Shown here piece by piece: positions 44,302 to 55,989 of a DNA stretch of 64,000 bases (position 1 is the first letter of the stretch; the number at the start of each line of letters is the position of its first letter). The notes below the pieces were generated by a model, which saw only the letters and a program-made list of their open reading frames with translations, had not been told where the DNA came from and made no database searches. The translations under genes were made by a program, and so were the position numbers. Source of the stretch: Macrostomum hystrix (taxonomy: Eukaryota; Platyhelminthes; Macrostomidae); NCBI GenBank assembly GCA_950097015.1, contig CATNEN010000014.1:620001-684000 (forward strand), in the 5' to 3' direction.

Positions 44302-44645
44302 GGAGGGTGAGTGGCAGAGTGTTCAACGCGTTTGCCTCTAGCACCGAGGTCCCTGAGCTCGATTCCACGGCGAGGCCACATTTATTTAGAGCGCAGCCGC
44401 AAAGCGAAGGCTTGGGGGGGCTTTTTGTGCTATTTAAGACCTTAAAGGCCAACCTCCAAGGCAAGTAAGGCTGTACACTGCCTGATGATGAAAAAGTCTG
44501 TGTGAGTGAACCTGCGTACAGTATCTGTGCGTGTGAGTGCTCAGGGTCAGCGAAATGGGCAGAGTTGCCTCCTCGCTGGCTGTGCATGGGTCTAGTCTCT
44601 ATAGTTGTCACGAAACAATGCGCTATTGTCCGCAGTCCTCTAGCA

Positions 44646-44673
<28 letters not shown>
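44302..44673 (+). mobile_element. tRNA-derived SINE with target duplication
   Basis: Same family as 26428-26814: A box GTGGCAGAGTG, B box AGCTCGATTCC, body motifs GAAGGCTTGGGGG, GGCCAACCTCCAAGGCA, GTACACTGCC and TGCCTCCTCGCTGGC, tail (ATT)n at 44646-44673. Flanks TTCCCTTAGTCTTA (44288-44301) and TTCCCTAAGTCTAA (about 44674-44687) form an imperfect ~14-bp target duplication. Confidence 0.9.
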
Positions 44674-44676
<3 letters not shown>

Positions 44677-44712
44677 CCTAAGTCTAAAACAGATGCTGCC
44701 AGGCACAATTAT

Positions 44713-45455
44713 TTAATTGTTCGCTTGTGGTTGCGCAGCTTCACAACAGGTCGCGGTGACCGGCACAGCAAAATGAACACCGGACGCACTGTCCACGGCC
44801 TTATCATTTTTTTCTGGCTGCTGCTGCTGCTGCCGCCGCTGCATCTGCTGCTGAATGAGAATCTGCGCAGTCAGGGCGCTACATCGGGCCAACTTTGAGA
44901 GCAGCTGGCGGTTCGCGGCCTTCAGGTTCGCCTGTAGATTAACAAGTTCAAGCGCGATGTGCGATGTGCATGGCAAAAGCAACTCGGACCAATCAATTAT
45001 TAAGCTTGTTCAAAAGTATCTGTCCTGATCCATTGGACTAGAACCTGATGTGCAATGTCAGATTGTAATGGCTTTCAAGTAGCCTTTGATTACCTGAAAA
45101 CTACCTTTCTGTGACCCATTTCCGCCATGTAAAAGAATGTTTTGAATACAAAAGACAGTCCAATTTGTTTTCCCTTTGGGATTCTTTCGCGCGCAAGCAA
45201 TAATTTTCTCCCGAGCTTGCTGTTTTTCGCTTTGTCAAATAGACAGGTAAACGATTTAAAAAAATTTCAAATGACTTTTGCAGTTTTATTTGCAAAATGC
45301 TTTGTTGGCGAAACTTTCGCCATAAGGGCCCGAATTTACCGACCTGGCTTGATTTGCGAAAGCTTACAAAAATAAATTAGTTTTAAATTGAAACTCAGAA
45401 GATTAGCAAGGACAAAAGATTTTACCGTTTGCTGACAGAGCCAGTCCAGCTCCAT
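44713..45455 (-). CDS. small coiled-coil protein, unidentified (2 exons, 82 aa)
   Basis: Exon 1 45426-45455 (MELDWLCQQT) joins exon 2 44713-44931 in phase 0 (donor GTAAAA, acceptor TTGTTAATCTACAG). The product is a heptad-like helix (ANLKAANRQLLSKLARC, then ALTAQILIQQQMQRRQQQQQ) with a short tail. The helix loosely resembles coiled-coil ends of microtubule or centrosome proteins, but not closely enough for a name. The frame stays open above the ATG for about 70 bp, so it may be the C-terminal part of a longer protein. The donor is not a strong consensus. Confidence 0.4.
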
Positions 45456-46002
45456 TCTTAGCTCCGTCTCTCGTTCTGAGTTCGAGCCCGGCCTTATTTT
45501 AATCCCGAACGAAGCAGCAGATAGCTCGTAATGTCGACATTGTCATTTGGAACTTGCCTATACAGTCGAACTGTATAGCTGTATTGTGGAGAGCGATAAA
45601 AATATTTATACTCAAGCCTTGTACTTGAGCTCTGCTCAGTTATTGTGTGATTCTCGCCAGCTTGCGCACCGATGAATTGTGCAGCGAGCCATGCCGGCAG
45701 CCGCGCACGGCTCATCGCGTCTCACCCGCTTATCGCAGGATTATTTCACGCAGCAATCTGCAGGTCTCGCTATCGGAAACCACGCAAGTGAAAAACGAAA
45801 CAAAAGCGAATTTTGAAAAAGCCTTTACCACCAGCCGCATGGCTTGCTTTTCATTCAGGGCAGTGTGACCCTTGTGGTATTACAATCAGTTTACCATTGG
45901 ACATACTATTGGACATACTAAAAGCTAATTCATGATGCATGCACTAGCACACGTAAGCTCTAGGCCTACAGGTATGCTGTTGGATAGCTGTACCTGCATT
46001 TT
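45456..46002. other. no gene seen
   Basis: Short frames on both strands without domain or splice support. Confidence 0.5.
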
Positions 46003-47456
46003 CAACCCGATCTGCTGCGAATGTGTCCAACCCGATCTGCTGCGAATGTGTCCAACCCGATCTGCTGCGAATGTGTCCAACCCCATCTGCTGCGAAATGT
46101 CTCCAACCCGATCTGCTGCGAATGTGTCCAACCCGATCTGCTGCGAATGTGTCCAACCCGATCTGCTGCGAATGTGTCCAACCCGATCTGCTGCGAATGT
46201 GTCCAACCCGATCTGCTGCGAATGTGTCCAACCCGATCTGCTGCGAATGTGTCCAACCCGATCTGCTGCGAAATGTCTCCAACCCGATCTGCTGCGAATG
46301 TTCCCAACCCGATCTGCTGCGAATGTGTCCAACCCGATCTGCTGCGAATGTGTCCAACCCGATCTGCTGCGAAATGTCTCCAACCCGATCTGCTGCGAAT
46401 GTGTCCAACCCCATCTGCTGCGAATGTGTCCAACCCGATCTGCTGCGAATGTGTCCAACCCGATCTGCTGCGAATGTGTCCAACCCCATCTGCTGCGAAT
46501 GTGTCCAACCCGATCTGCTGCGAATGTGTCCAACCCCATCTGCTGCGAAATGTCTCCAACCCGATCTGCTGCGAATGTGTCCAACCCGATCTGCTGCGAA
46601 TGTGTCCAACCCAATCTGCTGCGAATGTGTCCAACCCCATCAGCTGCGAATGTGACCAACCCGATCTGCTGCGAATGTGTCCAACCCGATCTGCTGCGAA
46701 TGTGTCCAACCCGATCTGCTGCGAATGTGTCCAACCCGATCTGCTGCGAAATGTCTCCAACCCGATCTGCTGCGAATGTTCCCAACCCGATCTGCTGCGT
46801 ATGTGTCCAACCCGATCTGCTGCGAATGTGTCCAACCCGATCTGCTGCGAAATGTCTCCAACCCGATCTGCTGCGAATGTGTCCAACCCGATCTGCTGCG
46901 AATGTGTCCAACCCCATCTGCTGCGAATGTGTCCAACCCGATCTGCTGCGAATGTGTCCAACCCGATCTGCTGCGTATGTGTCCAACCGCATCTGCTGCG
47001 AATGTGTCCAACCCCATCTGCTGCGAATGTGTCCAACCCCATCTGCTGCGAATGTGTCCAACCCCATCTGCTGCGAATGTGTCCAACCCCATCTGCTGCG
47101 AAATGTCTCCAACCCGATCTGCTGCGAATGTGTCCAACCCGATCTGCTGCGAATGTGTCCAACCCGATCTGCTGCGAATGTGTCCAACCCGATCTGCTGC
47201 GAATGTGTCCAACCCCATCTGCTGCGAAATGTCTCCAACCCCATCTGCTGCGAATGTGTCCAACCCCATCTGCTGCGAATGTGTCCAACCCCATCTGCTG
47301 CGAATGTGTCTAACCCGATCTGCTGCGAATGTGTCCAACCCGATCTGCTGCGAATGTGTCCAACCCGATCTGCTGCGAATGTGTCCAACCCGATCTGCTG
47401 CGAATGTGTCCAACCCGATCTGCTGCGAATGTGTCCAACCCCATCTGCTGTGAAGT
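46003..47456. repeat. 25-bp tandem array, ~58 copies
   Basis: Unit AACCCGATCTGCTGCGAATG plus TGTCC. Variants are CCCCATCTG and a 26-bp form GCGAAATGTCTCC that recurs at roughly regular intervals, suggesting block duplication. Open frames on both strands reflect composition. Confidence 0.95.
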
Positions 47457-47567
47457 GAATGCCTTCAACCCGATCTCGTCTGAATGCTTCTAAATGCCTC
47501 TGAATGTTTCTGAATGTCTATGGATTTCTCTGAATAGTTCAAGGATATGGAATATTAGTGTTTCAAA

Positions 47568-47957
47568 TCAGCAGCTTGCTTTCAGCAGCGTGGATTCACG
47601 TGAAGACAACTCAAGTAAAGTACGAAACGTCAGCTGTCCTTGGGGATCATTGTTGAAAGAATGAACATCGTTCCGGAACATGGCATAGAACAGGTTCAGC
47701 TTATTAACACCGACTCTATCACAAAGCTGCAGGTGAGAATGACGTCAATTTTTTTTGCGCGGAGCGTTTCGCTCGCTGTTCTCTCAACCGGGCCCAAAGG
47801 CACTCCCGCACTGTTATAAGAGATTGGAGAAAGGCCTTACCTGAGCAAGCAGGCGAGCAAATAAAACAGACTGCGTTAGCCAGCTCCGCTCGGCCTGCTC
47901 GCGTATCTCTACTGATAAAGCTGGTCGCACATATTGGCTCGTCGGGGGCCGGTTGAG
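47568..47957 (-). CDS. candidate two-exon gene fragment, unidentified
   Basis: Exon B, 47568-47726 (52 codons plus TGA), has a clean acceptor (CATTCTCACCTGCAG) and coherent sequence (GVNKLNLFYAMFRNDVHSF). Exon A ends at 47841 with a GTAAGG donor in the same phase and reads EIREQAERSWLTQSVLFARL just before it. The 5' limit is unknown: the frame meets a stop at 47958-47960 and has no Met, so an upstream acceptor or a different start is needed. It could be the 3' end of a gene whose first exon lies near the receptor gene's start. Confidence 0.35.
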
Positions 47958-48034
47958 TCAACAGCCGGATAAGTTGAGTGTACACTGGGTATTCAAAATG
48001 CTGCCTACTCATTGCTTTAGTGCTTCTTCGTGCT

Positions 48035-48040
48035 TATAAA
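48035..48040 (+). promoter_or_regulatory. candidate TATA box of the receptor-like gene
   Basis: TATAAA in TGCTTATAAAGTCC, 70 bp upstream of the ATG at 48110. A second, weaker ATAAAA follows at about 48053. Confidence 0.4.
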
Positions 48041-48109
48041 GTCCTCCATTGCATAAAAGATCACGGAGTGCATGTCGATGATCGATAGCTAACCTCACCA
48101 ATTGGAGAC

Positions 48110-51100
48110 ATGAGCAGCAACAGACTTGCCTTTACACAAGGGCTCTGTCCGGCCCAGCCTTTGCTTCTCATTCTGATAATGCTTTCTAGGCATCTGGTCT
48201 CCGCTTCGTCTGTAAAGGTAAGTATAGTTCGTCATACGTCTGTTCTATGACTCATGTCCGGGTCGGGAATTTCTGCCAGTAGTATGCGCGAAGGGCTCGC
48301 AAGTGTTGATGCTAGGCCAGCAGCCGAGGGCTCGAGAACTGATTGGTGAATTGATTGGCACCGACTCGAGCAATTCTGCAGAAATGTCTCCTTAGTACTC
48401 GTATCATCTCGTTCCGCAACCTATTTACAATATCATCTGATTGATAGATGAAGCACAGATGACGCTAACCTCACCTGTATACAGGATATGCTGGTTCAGG
48501 CCACACACTGCGCATCTGGCGGCAAATCTTGGACTCTTCAGCTGCCGGTCTGGTCCCGACTTCTCAGTAACTCATCTGAAGTACAAGTCTGCCTGAATCA
48601 CTTGGAGTATGAGTCCACAGGCAACCTAAAAGTAAGTTGGATCAACGGAACTTTGAAGAGCGAGCTGCCAATTGATTCCTGTGTGACAATGCCAGCACCT
48701 AGCTACGAGGGGCGATCAAAGACTTCCAGTCCTGAGCTGGTGCTGCTGCTTGAGCTGCGCTGCCCGAGTCAGTGGGACTCTCAAGTGGCAAAGCTCTCCC
48801 TGAGCGGTTCGGGTTTCGTGCAAGAAGTCAGCATGACCAGGAATAAAAACGATAGTATGTTTATCTACTCAACTCTTATTGGTTTATTGGCGTAGTTAAC
48901 ACGTGAGGATTTTGAAAACTCACCGAATTGGTTCATGAATTGCAGGTAATTGTGAGCTAGTGCAAACAATCAGCGGCTTCTCGGCAGAAAACGGGAGCCC
49001 GATGTCTCTGGTCATCGCGCTCATTAAGTCGCCTCAGCCCGGTAACCTGTCGCTGCAGCTAAAAACTTCGCAATCAAAACCGGTTCCGATAGACTTTCTG
49101 ACTCAGGTAGGAGACTGTGCCAGGTATCAGGTACTCCCAATGAAAGTACGAGTAGACCAGATCTAAACTAAAAATCTGGATGTCTTGCAGCGCTCAAATG
49201 GCATCAGGTACACGAAGTCCGGGGACTCCGAGCTCGTGTGGGTGGACACCGCCGCATTGAATGAGCAGCTGGCCATGGAGTTTGGCCTGGACTCGAACTC
49301 AGAGCCAATGGAGGGAGAGATTCAGGTCAGATTTGAATCTAAGACGAAGAGCTAATACTTACATTGATTGCTTTACTGTAGAATCCAAATAATCAAAATT
49401 GAGGCTCTTGTCTCCTGTAATTCAAGTGCGTTAGAATTTCGGAGCTTGCCACTAAGGACATGATGCTCTTGTCTCCTGTAATTCAAGTGCGTTAGAATTT
49501 CGGAGCTTGCCACTAAGGACATGATGCTCTTGTCTCCTGTAATTCAAGTGCGTTAGAATTTCGGAGCTTGCCACTAAGGACATGATGCTCTTGTCTCCTG
49601 TAATTCAAGTGCGTTAGAATTTCGGAGCTTGCCACTAAGGACATGATGCTCTTGTCTCCTGTAATTCAAGTGCGTTAGAATTTCGGAGCTTGCCACTAAG
49701 GACATGATGCTCTTGTCTCCTGTAATTCAAGTGCGTTAGAATTTCGGAGCTTGCCACTAAGGACATGATGCTCTTGCTCAATTTCACAATTAGAATTTAC
49801 TGATCGTTTCAGATCATGTGCGGCCAGTCAACCGAGTGCAGGTGCAGGGCGAAAGGTATGATATTAACAAACAAGTTCGTATTTTTAAGCTCCGATAACA
49901 TTCGAAAATGTGCATGGGCTGAAGTTGCACTCGAACTTTAAATATAAATTCATCTAGCGCAGCCGTCTCACAGTTTATACAGATTACCGTATGTTTTAGC
50001 GCCATAAAATATACTTATAAGCATGTGCATTAGCAGATACACTTTCTGAATACCAAAAAGGTCCCAAAATAGAGGTGACTCCTCTGGTCCATCCAACTGA
50101 AACTCCGGAGCCAATCAAAGCCTGGAGAGTGATTTGCATCATCCTAGCAGCGACTTTTGGTGAGCTTTGTACTTGATTGTTCGATTCACTGATTGCATTG
50201 TATTGATTATTTTCAGACTTCATTTTCAAACAACAAAGGGAAAATCTCACGTAAGCAGTTAACATACCGGTACGGTAGGTTAACAACGACAAGCTCGTGA
50301 ATAGTTTTAAATTTTTGGTATTCAGTAACCTTGCTATATGAGCACTTACTGCAGCTTGGCTTCAGTGCCGCAGGCTAAATTGAAAGGCAGCACCAACAAA
50401 AGGCATACTTTATTATTAAAACTATATGTTACGAGCTTGGCATAGCTCGTAGTATGATCTTGATAGTGACTCACTGCTCCACTTATCTTTAGTGCTTTTG
50501 CTTTGGTACGTAAGTACGTTCAGTTCTACTAGTTTTACAGATTGGGCGTGAGTGGCAGAGTGGTCTAAAGCGTTCGCCTCTCTTGCCAAGGCTCATAAGC
50601 GTTGCCGCTCGATTCCGTGGCGAAGCCACATTAATTTTGGGGGCAGCCGCTGAAAAAAGGCTTGAGGGCTTGTCGTGCAATTTACACCCTTCTTGAGGGC
50701 CAACCTCCAAGGCACAGTGCCCGAGAAAAAATACTATGATAAACTTGACAAGAAACTTTAAAAGTAAACATGACATGCTTGAATAATTGCTGTAAAGTAT
50801 TGTTACAATTAAGCTTGGCAAGTTTGGGAAGCTGATTTTGAATTTAAAGTTGCTTTTAAGTACAGATACCAAACTATACCAGATAATAACTTCCAAGTAC
50901 TTCTCAAGTATTCAATGTTTGAACTACATGTCGACCGACCTACTTCAAGCCAAGCTAGTACTTGGATCTCCAACATGACAAACTTTTTAAGTACAGTTAA
51001 GTACCAAGTACCATTGCAGACTTGACAAGTTTACAATGTTTTTTTCTCGGGTGAAAGCGTCCACTGCCTTACGATGAGAAAGTCAGCAAAATGGCCAGAA

Positions 51101-51756
51101 TGGCCTCCTCGCTGGCCGCGAGTCTAGTGTCAAAAACGATGTGCGATTGCCCGCAGCTTTACTATTGTTATTTCTAGTATTGATTTGCAACGCCAAAACG
51201 CTTTCCGTCGCATCTTCGCCCCGCAGCTGCTGCAGCCCTGCTGCTAACGGGAGGTAAGTTCCAGGCTCGGATGAGTCTGAATATAATCCTGGTCGTCAGC
51301 CTGGACCGTGACTGCGACGAGCTCTGCAGGTGGGTGCGAGGGCTGCGGCTACCAGGAGCTCGGCTTTTGTTGTCCTTGGGGCACCAGCAGAACGAACGCG
51401 GTTTGTACAGGACGTTGCAGCGGGACAGTCTGACAGCGAGAAGGACATTCCTGCTGGCGGACGTCCGATATGTTCTGGCTGATGTAGGCCCGCCAGACAA
51501 CAGGAGCCTGCAGATCTGGAGCATGGAGAGTGAGCGCTTCTCGCTGATGCTTCTGTGCCAGGAGGAAGCGGTTTCAGAGTGCCTTATGGAACAGCTCCGA
51601 AAGAGGCTGGGGCCGCCAGTCACACTTCATGGTTTGCGCCGATGGGCCATTGTGACAAGTGCAAACGATTGCGCAGCATTTTTGCAACAAGAGAGTCACA
51701 ATGTGCGTGAACTAGTATTACATGATCGATGCACTGCGAGGACATCGAAGCCGTAA
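48110..51756 (+). CDS. type I membrane receptor-like protein, unidentified (7 exons, ~490 aa)
   Basis: Exons 48110-48217, 48485-48854, 48946-49106, 49191-49325, 49813-49855, 50034-50159 and 51227-51756, with phases 0, 1, 0, 0, 1, 1. A signal peptide (LLLILIMLSRHLVSA) is followed by a ~270-residue ectodomain with several N-glycosylation sites (NSS, NGT, NLS) and scattered cysteines, including a CGQSTECRCRA cluster just before a Thr/Pro-rich stalk. The membrane helix VICIILAATFAAAALLLTG is assembled exactly across the last intron, which supports that splice. The 160-residue cytoplasmic part starts NIILVVSLDRDCDELC and alternates strand-like and helix-like segments (ARLLLSL, RRTFLLADVR, FSLMLLCQEEA), as in TIR/SEFIR-type alpha/beta domains, but no diagnostic motif is present. 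The acceptor at 50034 may shift by three bases (TAGCAG). The last intron holds a SINE with a MITE inside it. Confidence 0.7.
49402..49770. repeat. 61-bp tandem repeat, 6 copies, in intron 4 of the receptor gene
   Basis: Units of GCTCTTGTCTCCTGTAATTC...GCCACTAAGGACATGAT, essentially identical, filling the middle of the intron. Confidence 0.95.
50545..51175 (+). mobile_element. tRNA-derived SINE interrupted by a MITE
   Basis: Third plus-strand copy of the SINE family: A box GTGGCAGAGTGG, B box GCTCGATTCC, GAAAAAAGGCTTGAGGGC, GGCCAACCTCCAAGGCACAGTG. It is then split at 50720-51051 by a MITE and resumes with TGAAAGCGTCCACTGCC...GCCTCCTCGCTGGC. The ATT tail is short and degenerate (TTACTATTGTTATT). 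It lies in intron 6 of the receptor-like gene. Confidence 0.9.
50720..51051. mobile_element. MITE with CCCGAGAAAAAA termini, nested in the SINE
   Basis: 332 bp. Perfect terminal inverted repeat CCCGAGAAAAAA/TTTTTTCTCGGG, continuing imperfectly for about 30 bp (AAACTTGACAAG/CTTGACAAGTTT). Flanked by TG on both sides; the uninterrupted SINE copies have one TG there, so a 2-bp duplication is implied. Internal palindromic words ACTTCCAAGTACTT and AAGTACTTGG. A second copy is at 61348-61707. Confidence 0.9.
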
Positions 51757-52848
51757 ATTTTGAAGAGGCTGGAGCCGCTTTAAATGGGGAAATAACAGTA
51801 TAGCAGCTAGGAAAAGAGAACGTTCCACTCGATCGATGATTTCGCAAAATCCAGAACAAGGAAGTGTATATCCGATACAGCGGAAAAAGTACGTGCGTGT
51901 AGGGTCTTATGATTAGCTTTAGAAGCCGAAACTAACCGTCTGTAGTGTCACAAAGAAGCGTCCTTGGCCTGAGCAAAAGCTAAAGCCAAAGTGCAGAGTT
52001 ACTTGGCCTTGCGAAGCCTCTGCTTCACAATATTTAGGCCTAGGGGAGGTCATCTTTATAAAGGCGAAGCGGAGCGTTGAAAATTTTCAGTTTAAAATCA
52101 CCACAACTAGTACACTGATTTTGTCCTGTTCCCTGGTCTTCAGTGCTAGATGCGAGGTGCGAGATGCTAGCAGGAAGGAACCAAATCAATGAGTTTTCGG
52201 ATTGCTCGCACTTTCAGCTGCGTTGGCAAAACACAAGGCCATGTTAACAAGCCGCACAATGTACAGGTTAGCAGTTCAATCTGGAGAAATAAAAAACAAC
52301 ACTGTACAGCCTTCCTGTAGGCCTACATCATGAAACCTATTGCTTATTGATGCCGATATGCGTATATGAACCTATATTATAGTACAGGGCATCGATTTGT
52401 TTAAATACACAGTTTCATGCAGCAGTGCTCGGGAAAAGAGCATTTTGTATTTATCGGTTTTGCATGTCTCAAATCAGTCTTCCGCTTTTCCGCTTTGTGC
52501 CTTGTTTCTTATTTAATTCGATTCGTACCCCGTGAATGTAAGTGGCCCCAGTTTCACAGTTTCAGGCTCGTTCACTCTGCAAACCTCAAGGGTCCAAAGT
52601 ATAGCTTATCTAGGATCTGCGGGTCAAGTTCTACCGTTTCCGGTGCAGACCAACTTCTCGCAGTGGCGTAGCAGCAGTGAAAGCACTATCAGCTTTTAAT
52701 ACTTTTGCGCTTTATTCTGGGATTGTAACTGGACTTACTTCCCTAAGTTCAGTAAAAACGGTGACTCATAGCAATGTACGTTGTGCGCATGTAAGGGCAA
52801 GTTATAAAAAACACAAGTTCCACTTCAAAGGATGGTGGCACCACTGCG
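51757..52848. other. intergenic region between two convergent genes
   Basis: No exon recognised. AATAAA at about 52282 (plus) could end the receptor-like transcript. Confidence 0.5.
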
Positions 52849-55691
52849 CTACTGTCCCAGATCCATGGTAACTTGGAGAACTTTCTGCAGCTCAGCATCG
52901 AAGTCGGTGCTGTAGAAGCAACCAGCGTCAGAGCGGCATCGCTCAGCCGAGTCCAGCCAGCTTTGATTGCCGACGCCGGGGTAGCGGAAGATGAACACCG
53001 CCGTCAGATTCTGCGGCCCCTCAGGCCGATGCTGCGGCGGCCAGCTCTTGGCGATGCTCAAGAGCAAAGCACCCTCCGACTCCTGCAGTTAAGGCGACAA
53101 ACAGTGGCAACAACTCTATGTTACGCTTAATGCTCGTAGATTCTGTCAGAAGTAGGCCCAAGCATGTCTAGAAATAAGCTAAACTGAAAATCTGAAGCCA
53201 TACGTGTGCATGTGGAAGCTTGAACATATGCAAATAGTCTTGGTGTTTAACAGATTACGGGCTAATATTAAACTTACAATGCATACTAACCACAGTTATT
53301 GCGGTACTAACTAATGGTATCAATAGCTTCCTCAATTTAACCCGTACAGCTTTGTTAAAAAGTTGCAGTGTCACGGTAACTAACCGAAGTTAAGCTAGAA
53401 CAGACCTTGAACTCCACCGCGAGCAATCCCTGAGCAACCAGCGGGTGCTGATCTGTCAGCCTCCGCTTGCCCAGTCGGAAGCCGCCGGCTAGACGAGCTC
53501 CGGCTGCGCCCAGGTATTCAAGGTACAGCGGCTGCAACTCGAACTGCAGGCTGGTTTCGTTCAGAATCCTAACTGTGAAGCTTTCGTCTGTGGGTCGGGG
53601 CACGAAGATCACGTCTGCGACCACCTCGGAAGTGAAGACTTCAGGTACACCGAAAAGCCTTTTACAAAAGGTTTACAAAGCGGACACGCAGTATCTCTTA
53701 AATCCAAAATCTGGACTGATTCTTAAGCAACAAAAATATAAATATAGATAAAAGTGATGAAGGATTTTATTGCAACCATTGCGAGCCATTAAGTTAACAC
53801 GAGTGCTCGCATCATTCTATTAATCTCACCTGTTTGAGACACCCGGATCCGTCTTTAGCTGGCAGCTGAAATGGTGCGTAAAATTTCCGCTGTCAGTGGC
53901 GGGCGGAACTGCTGGAATCGACATCGACACTGTCTCAATCACAACTCCGTCCGATGTTGTCTGGTTCCACGACTCTGTTAATTGCCCGAATTTGGGATCT
54001 ATGCGTGAATCGTTGCCGCCCGACTCGAGTCCGCTAGGCTTCCGGACTGGCCGGAAGCGAAATCCACCTGCCTCAGACCAGATTTTTTTCCCCTGCTCAG
54101 GCGCACGAAGGGATGTGACAATTGCAGCCGCAGTAGAGTTTGTCGATTGCTCAGTCTCAACAAAAGAAGAGGAAACCATTGCCGAACAATTGTAGTGTAG
54201 GGGCTCGCCTTCCATGGCATACACTACTGGCGGCAGGGTAGAAAGAAACCGAACAACGCGAGTCCTTTGAACCTGGACCATGAAAGGCGCGGTGCAGTTG
54301 TCTGCGTGACAATCGAAGCTCGAGGTTTCAGTGAAGTTCGAATACGCGCCGAATGCGCAAGAGACTCGGCAAGGACTCGAGCAGACAAGCGGGCACGGGA
54401 TCTCTGCAACCGATCGGCCGGTATGTAGAATCTGCAGAGAAGGCTCGACCCGATCAAAATCAGCAATAGCGCGGCACGTGCTCTCTGGCCTAGCCCGGCG
54501 CGTGCTCTCTGCAGGCCGAAGCAGCTGGTTCGTTGGCAAAACTCTCAAGTGAAACACCTGCCTGCTTGTACCTCGGCGGCTAACATGACCGAAAAAATGT
54601 TGCGTTTCGCACAGTCGCAGACTGACAGGCGAGTCTCCAGATTGAGATTTCTGCAGTAATCGAGCCAGTGCTTCGTGAAATCCGTTTGGTAAAAGGTACA
54701 GCTCGCCTGTGAGCTGATCTATGTAGAAGAAACTAGCGTCTTTGCATGTGAACGCGTCATCGACTGCCTCCGTCAAGTTGCCGCGGCTTTTCGGTCTCTG
54801 GGTGCTCACAGCGCTGCCGTCAGTAGCTATTCGGATGCTATTGCTCGCATTGAAAGCCTGACACGATTCAGACGTGGTAAGAACAGCACCTCTTTTATGA
54901 GCTAGTCTCAGATACATGGGTAAATAGCTTAATAGCCTCATCGAGTGTGTAGTGAAGAACATGACTCGGACTACATTGCTTCTACCAGTTCTTGTTTCTT
55001 GCTTAATAAGGCTTTTTAGCAGGCCTACAGCAGTGCTCGTAACAATGGGCATGCTGGCCAGCTGCAAGACCTCTGGGATTTTATCTAAGTAGACAAGTCG
55101 AAGACTTCCCGATAACAAATAAGATAACCGCTCGTCCTCAGCCAAAGAAAAATTGACAAATATTCTTATTGATAATTTTGGTGCGTCTTTTATTGGGAGT
55201 ACCATTTCTGTAGCGACAGTCGAGGAGCAATTGGTCGTAAAAAGGAAGTCCATACTTTGCTGTTTTATCAAGCGGATTCCTAGGTCGGTATCATTGCAAG
55301 GATATATGCTCAGTCCGAATGAACCTGTCCGATTGCTGAACGAGCTTCGAAAAATGCGGTTCACGATTTTCATAGAATCATTTGCAGCTTGATAGACGCA
55401 TGTGAACTCAAGACCCATCGAGTTATTTAACCAGAAGCCATCGATGGGCTTGGCAAGAAGCTGAGGCTGCACGCTGATATTCAAAGACTGGCACTGATCC
55501 ATGTAAGCTACTTTGTCAGAGGAACCGGCAACCCAGACCAAACCACCGCCACTGCTGTTGTCTGCAGCTGCACTGTTGGCTTGCAAAACTGGCCCGTCTG
55601 AATCAGCCGGGAATCTGGGCGTCAAGGGCGTCGCAACAGCAGCGCTGATGGCTAGAACTGTCAAAACTAGCGTCCTAGTCAAGAGCCTCAT
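52849..55691 (-). CDS. large secreted glycoprotein, unidentified (3 coding exons, ~782 aa)
   Basis: Coding exons 53830-55691, 53406-53658 and 52849-53082, phases 2 and 0. A signal peptide (RTLVLTVLAISAAVATPL) opens a Ser/Asn-rich ectodomain with at least fifteen N-X-S/T sites (for example NNS, NDS, NRT, NCS, NFS, NLT, NFT) and many cysteines. Notable are DASFFYIDQLTGELYLLPNG, which recalls a cadherin-repeat strand, and the cluster CPLVCSSPCRVSC. No transmembrane helix is seen up to the TAG, so it is probably secreted. The first acceptor of exon 2 (GTAAAAG/G) is weak but is the only one that keeps phase. A probable 5' UTR exon ends with GTAGGAG at 55805, and its acceptor TTTTTGTAG lies just above the ATG. 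It is tail to tail with the receptor-like gene. Family not recognised. Confidence 0.65.
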
Positions 55692-55989
55692 TTTACAGTA
55701 ATGATGGTCTCTACAAAAATAGAAATCCGAGATAAAAAACGATCTGAATAACTTTCAACAGAGCCTTATTTTAACAGAATGTTCTGCTCCGAAGAGCCTC
55801 CTACCTTGAGGTGAGTAGGCAAGACGTATGAAACTCGGTAGCCGGAGGCAGCAAGCTGACAGTCAGAATATCGCGATATAGTTTTGCATGATCTAAATTG
55901 CCAGTTATAGACAGGCCAGCTGCAAGAACTGGCGCAAGGCGGATCGCACAGCTGCATAGGCTGGCAAATTATCAGATTAGCGACCCAGA

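Noticed and set aside
45925-47458. Frames of 487-508 codons on both strands
   Set aside because: A product of the 25-bp array; several frames are open at once on both strands, and no start context, domain or splice site supports any.
50215-50248. Small extra exon (ACTTCATTTTC...) in the receptor gene between GTGAGC and GTAAGC sites
   Set aside because: It has a good acceptor and donor, but including it breaks the membrane helix that forms perfectly when it is skipped. It could be a rare alternative.
51254-51259. GTAAGT donor after the membrane helix of the receptor-like gene
   Set aside because: A strong motif, but reading through keeps frame into the long cytoplasmic ORF and no matching acceptor is visible downstream.
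52417-52671. 84-codon plus-strand frame between the convergent genes
   Set aside because: No domain, signal or splice support; frames of this length are expected by chance here.
55805-55957. Cys-rich frame starting MQLCDPPC as a first coding exon of the glycoprotein gene
   Set aside because: It ends in phase 0 at a GTAGGA donor, while the next exon would need phase 2 to read into the signal peptide. More likely a 5' UTR exon.
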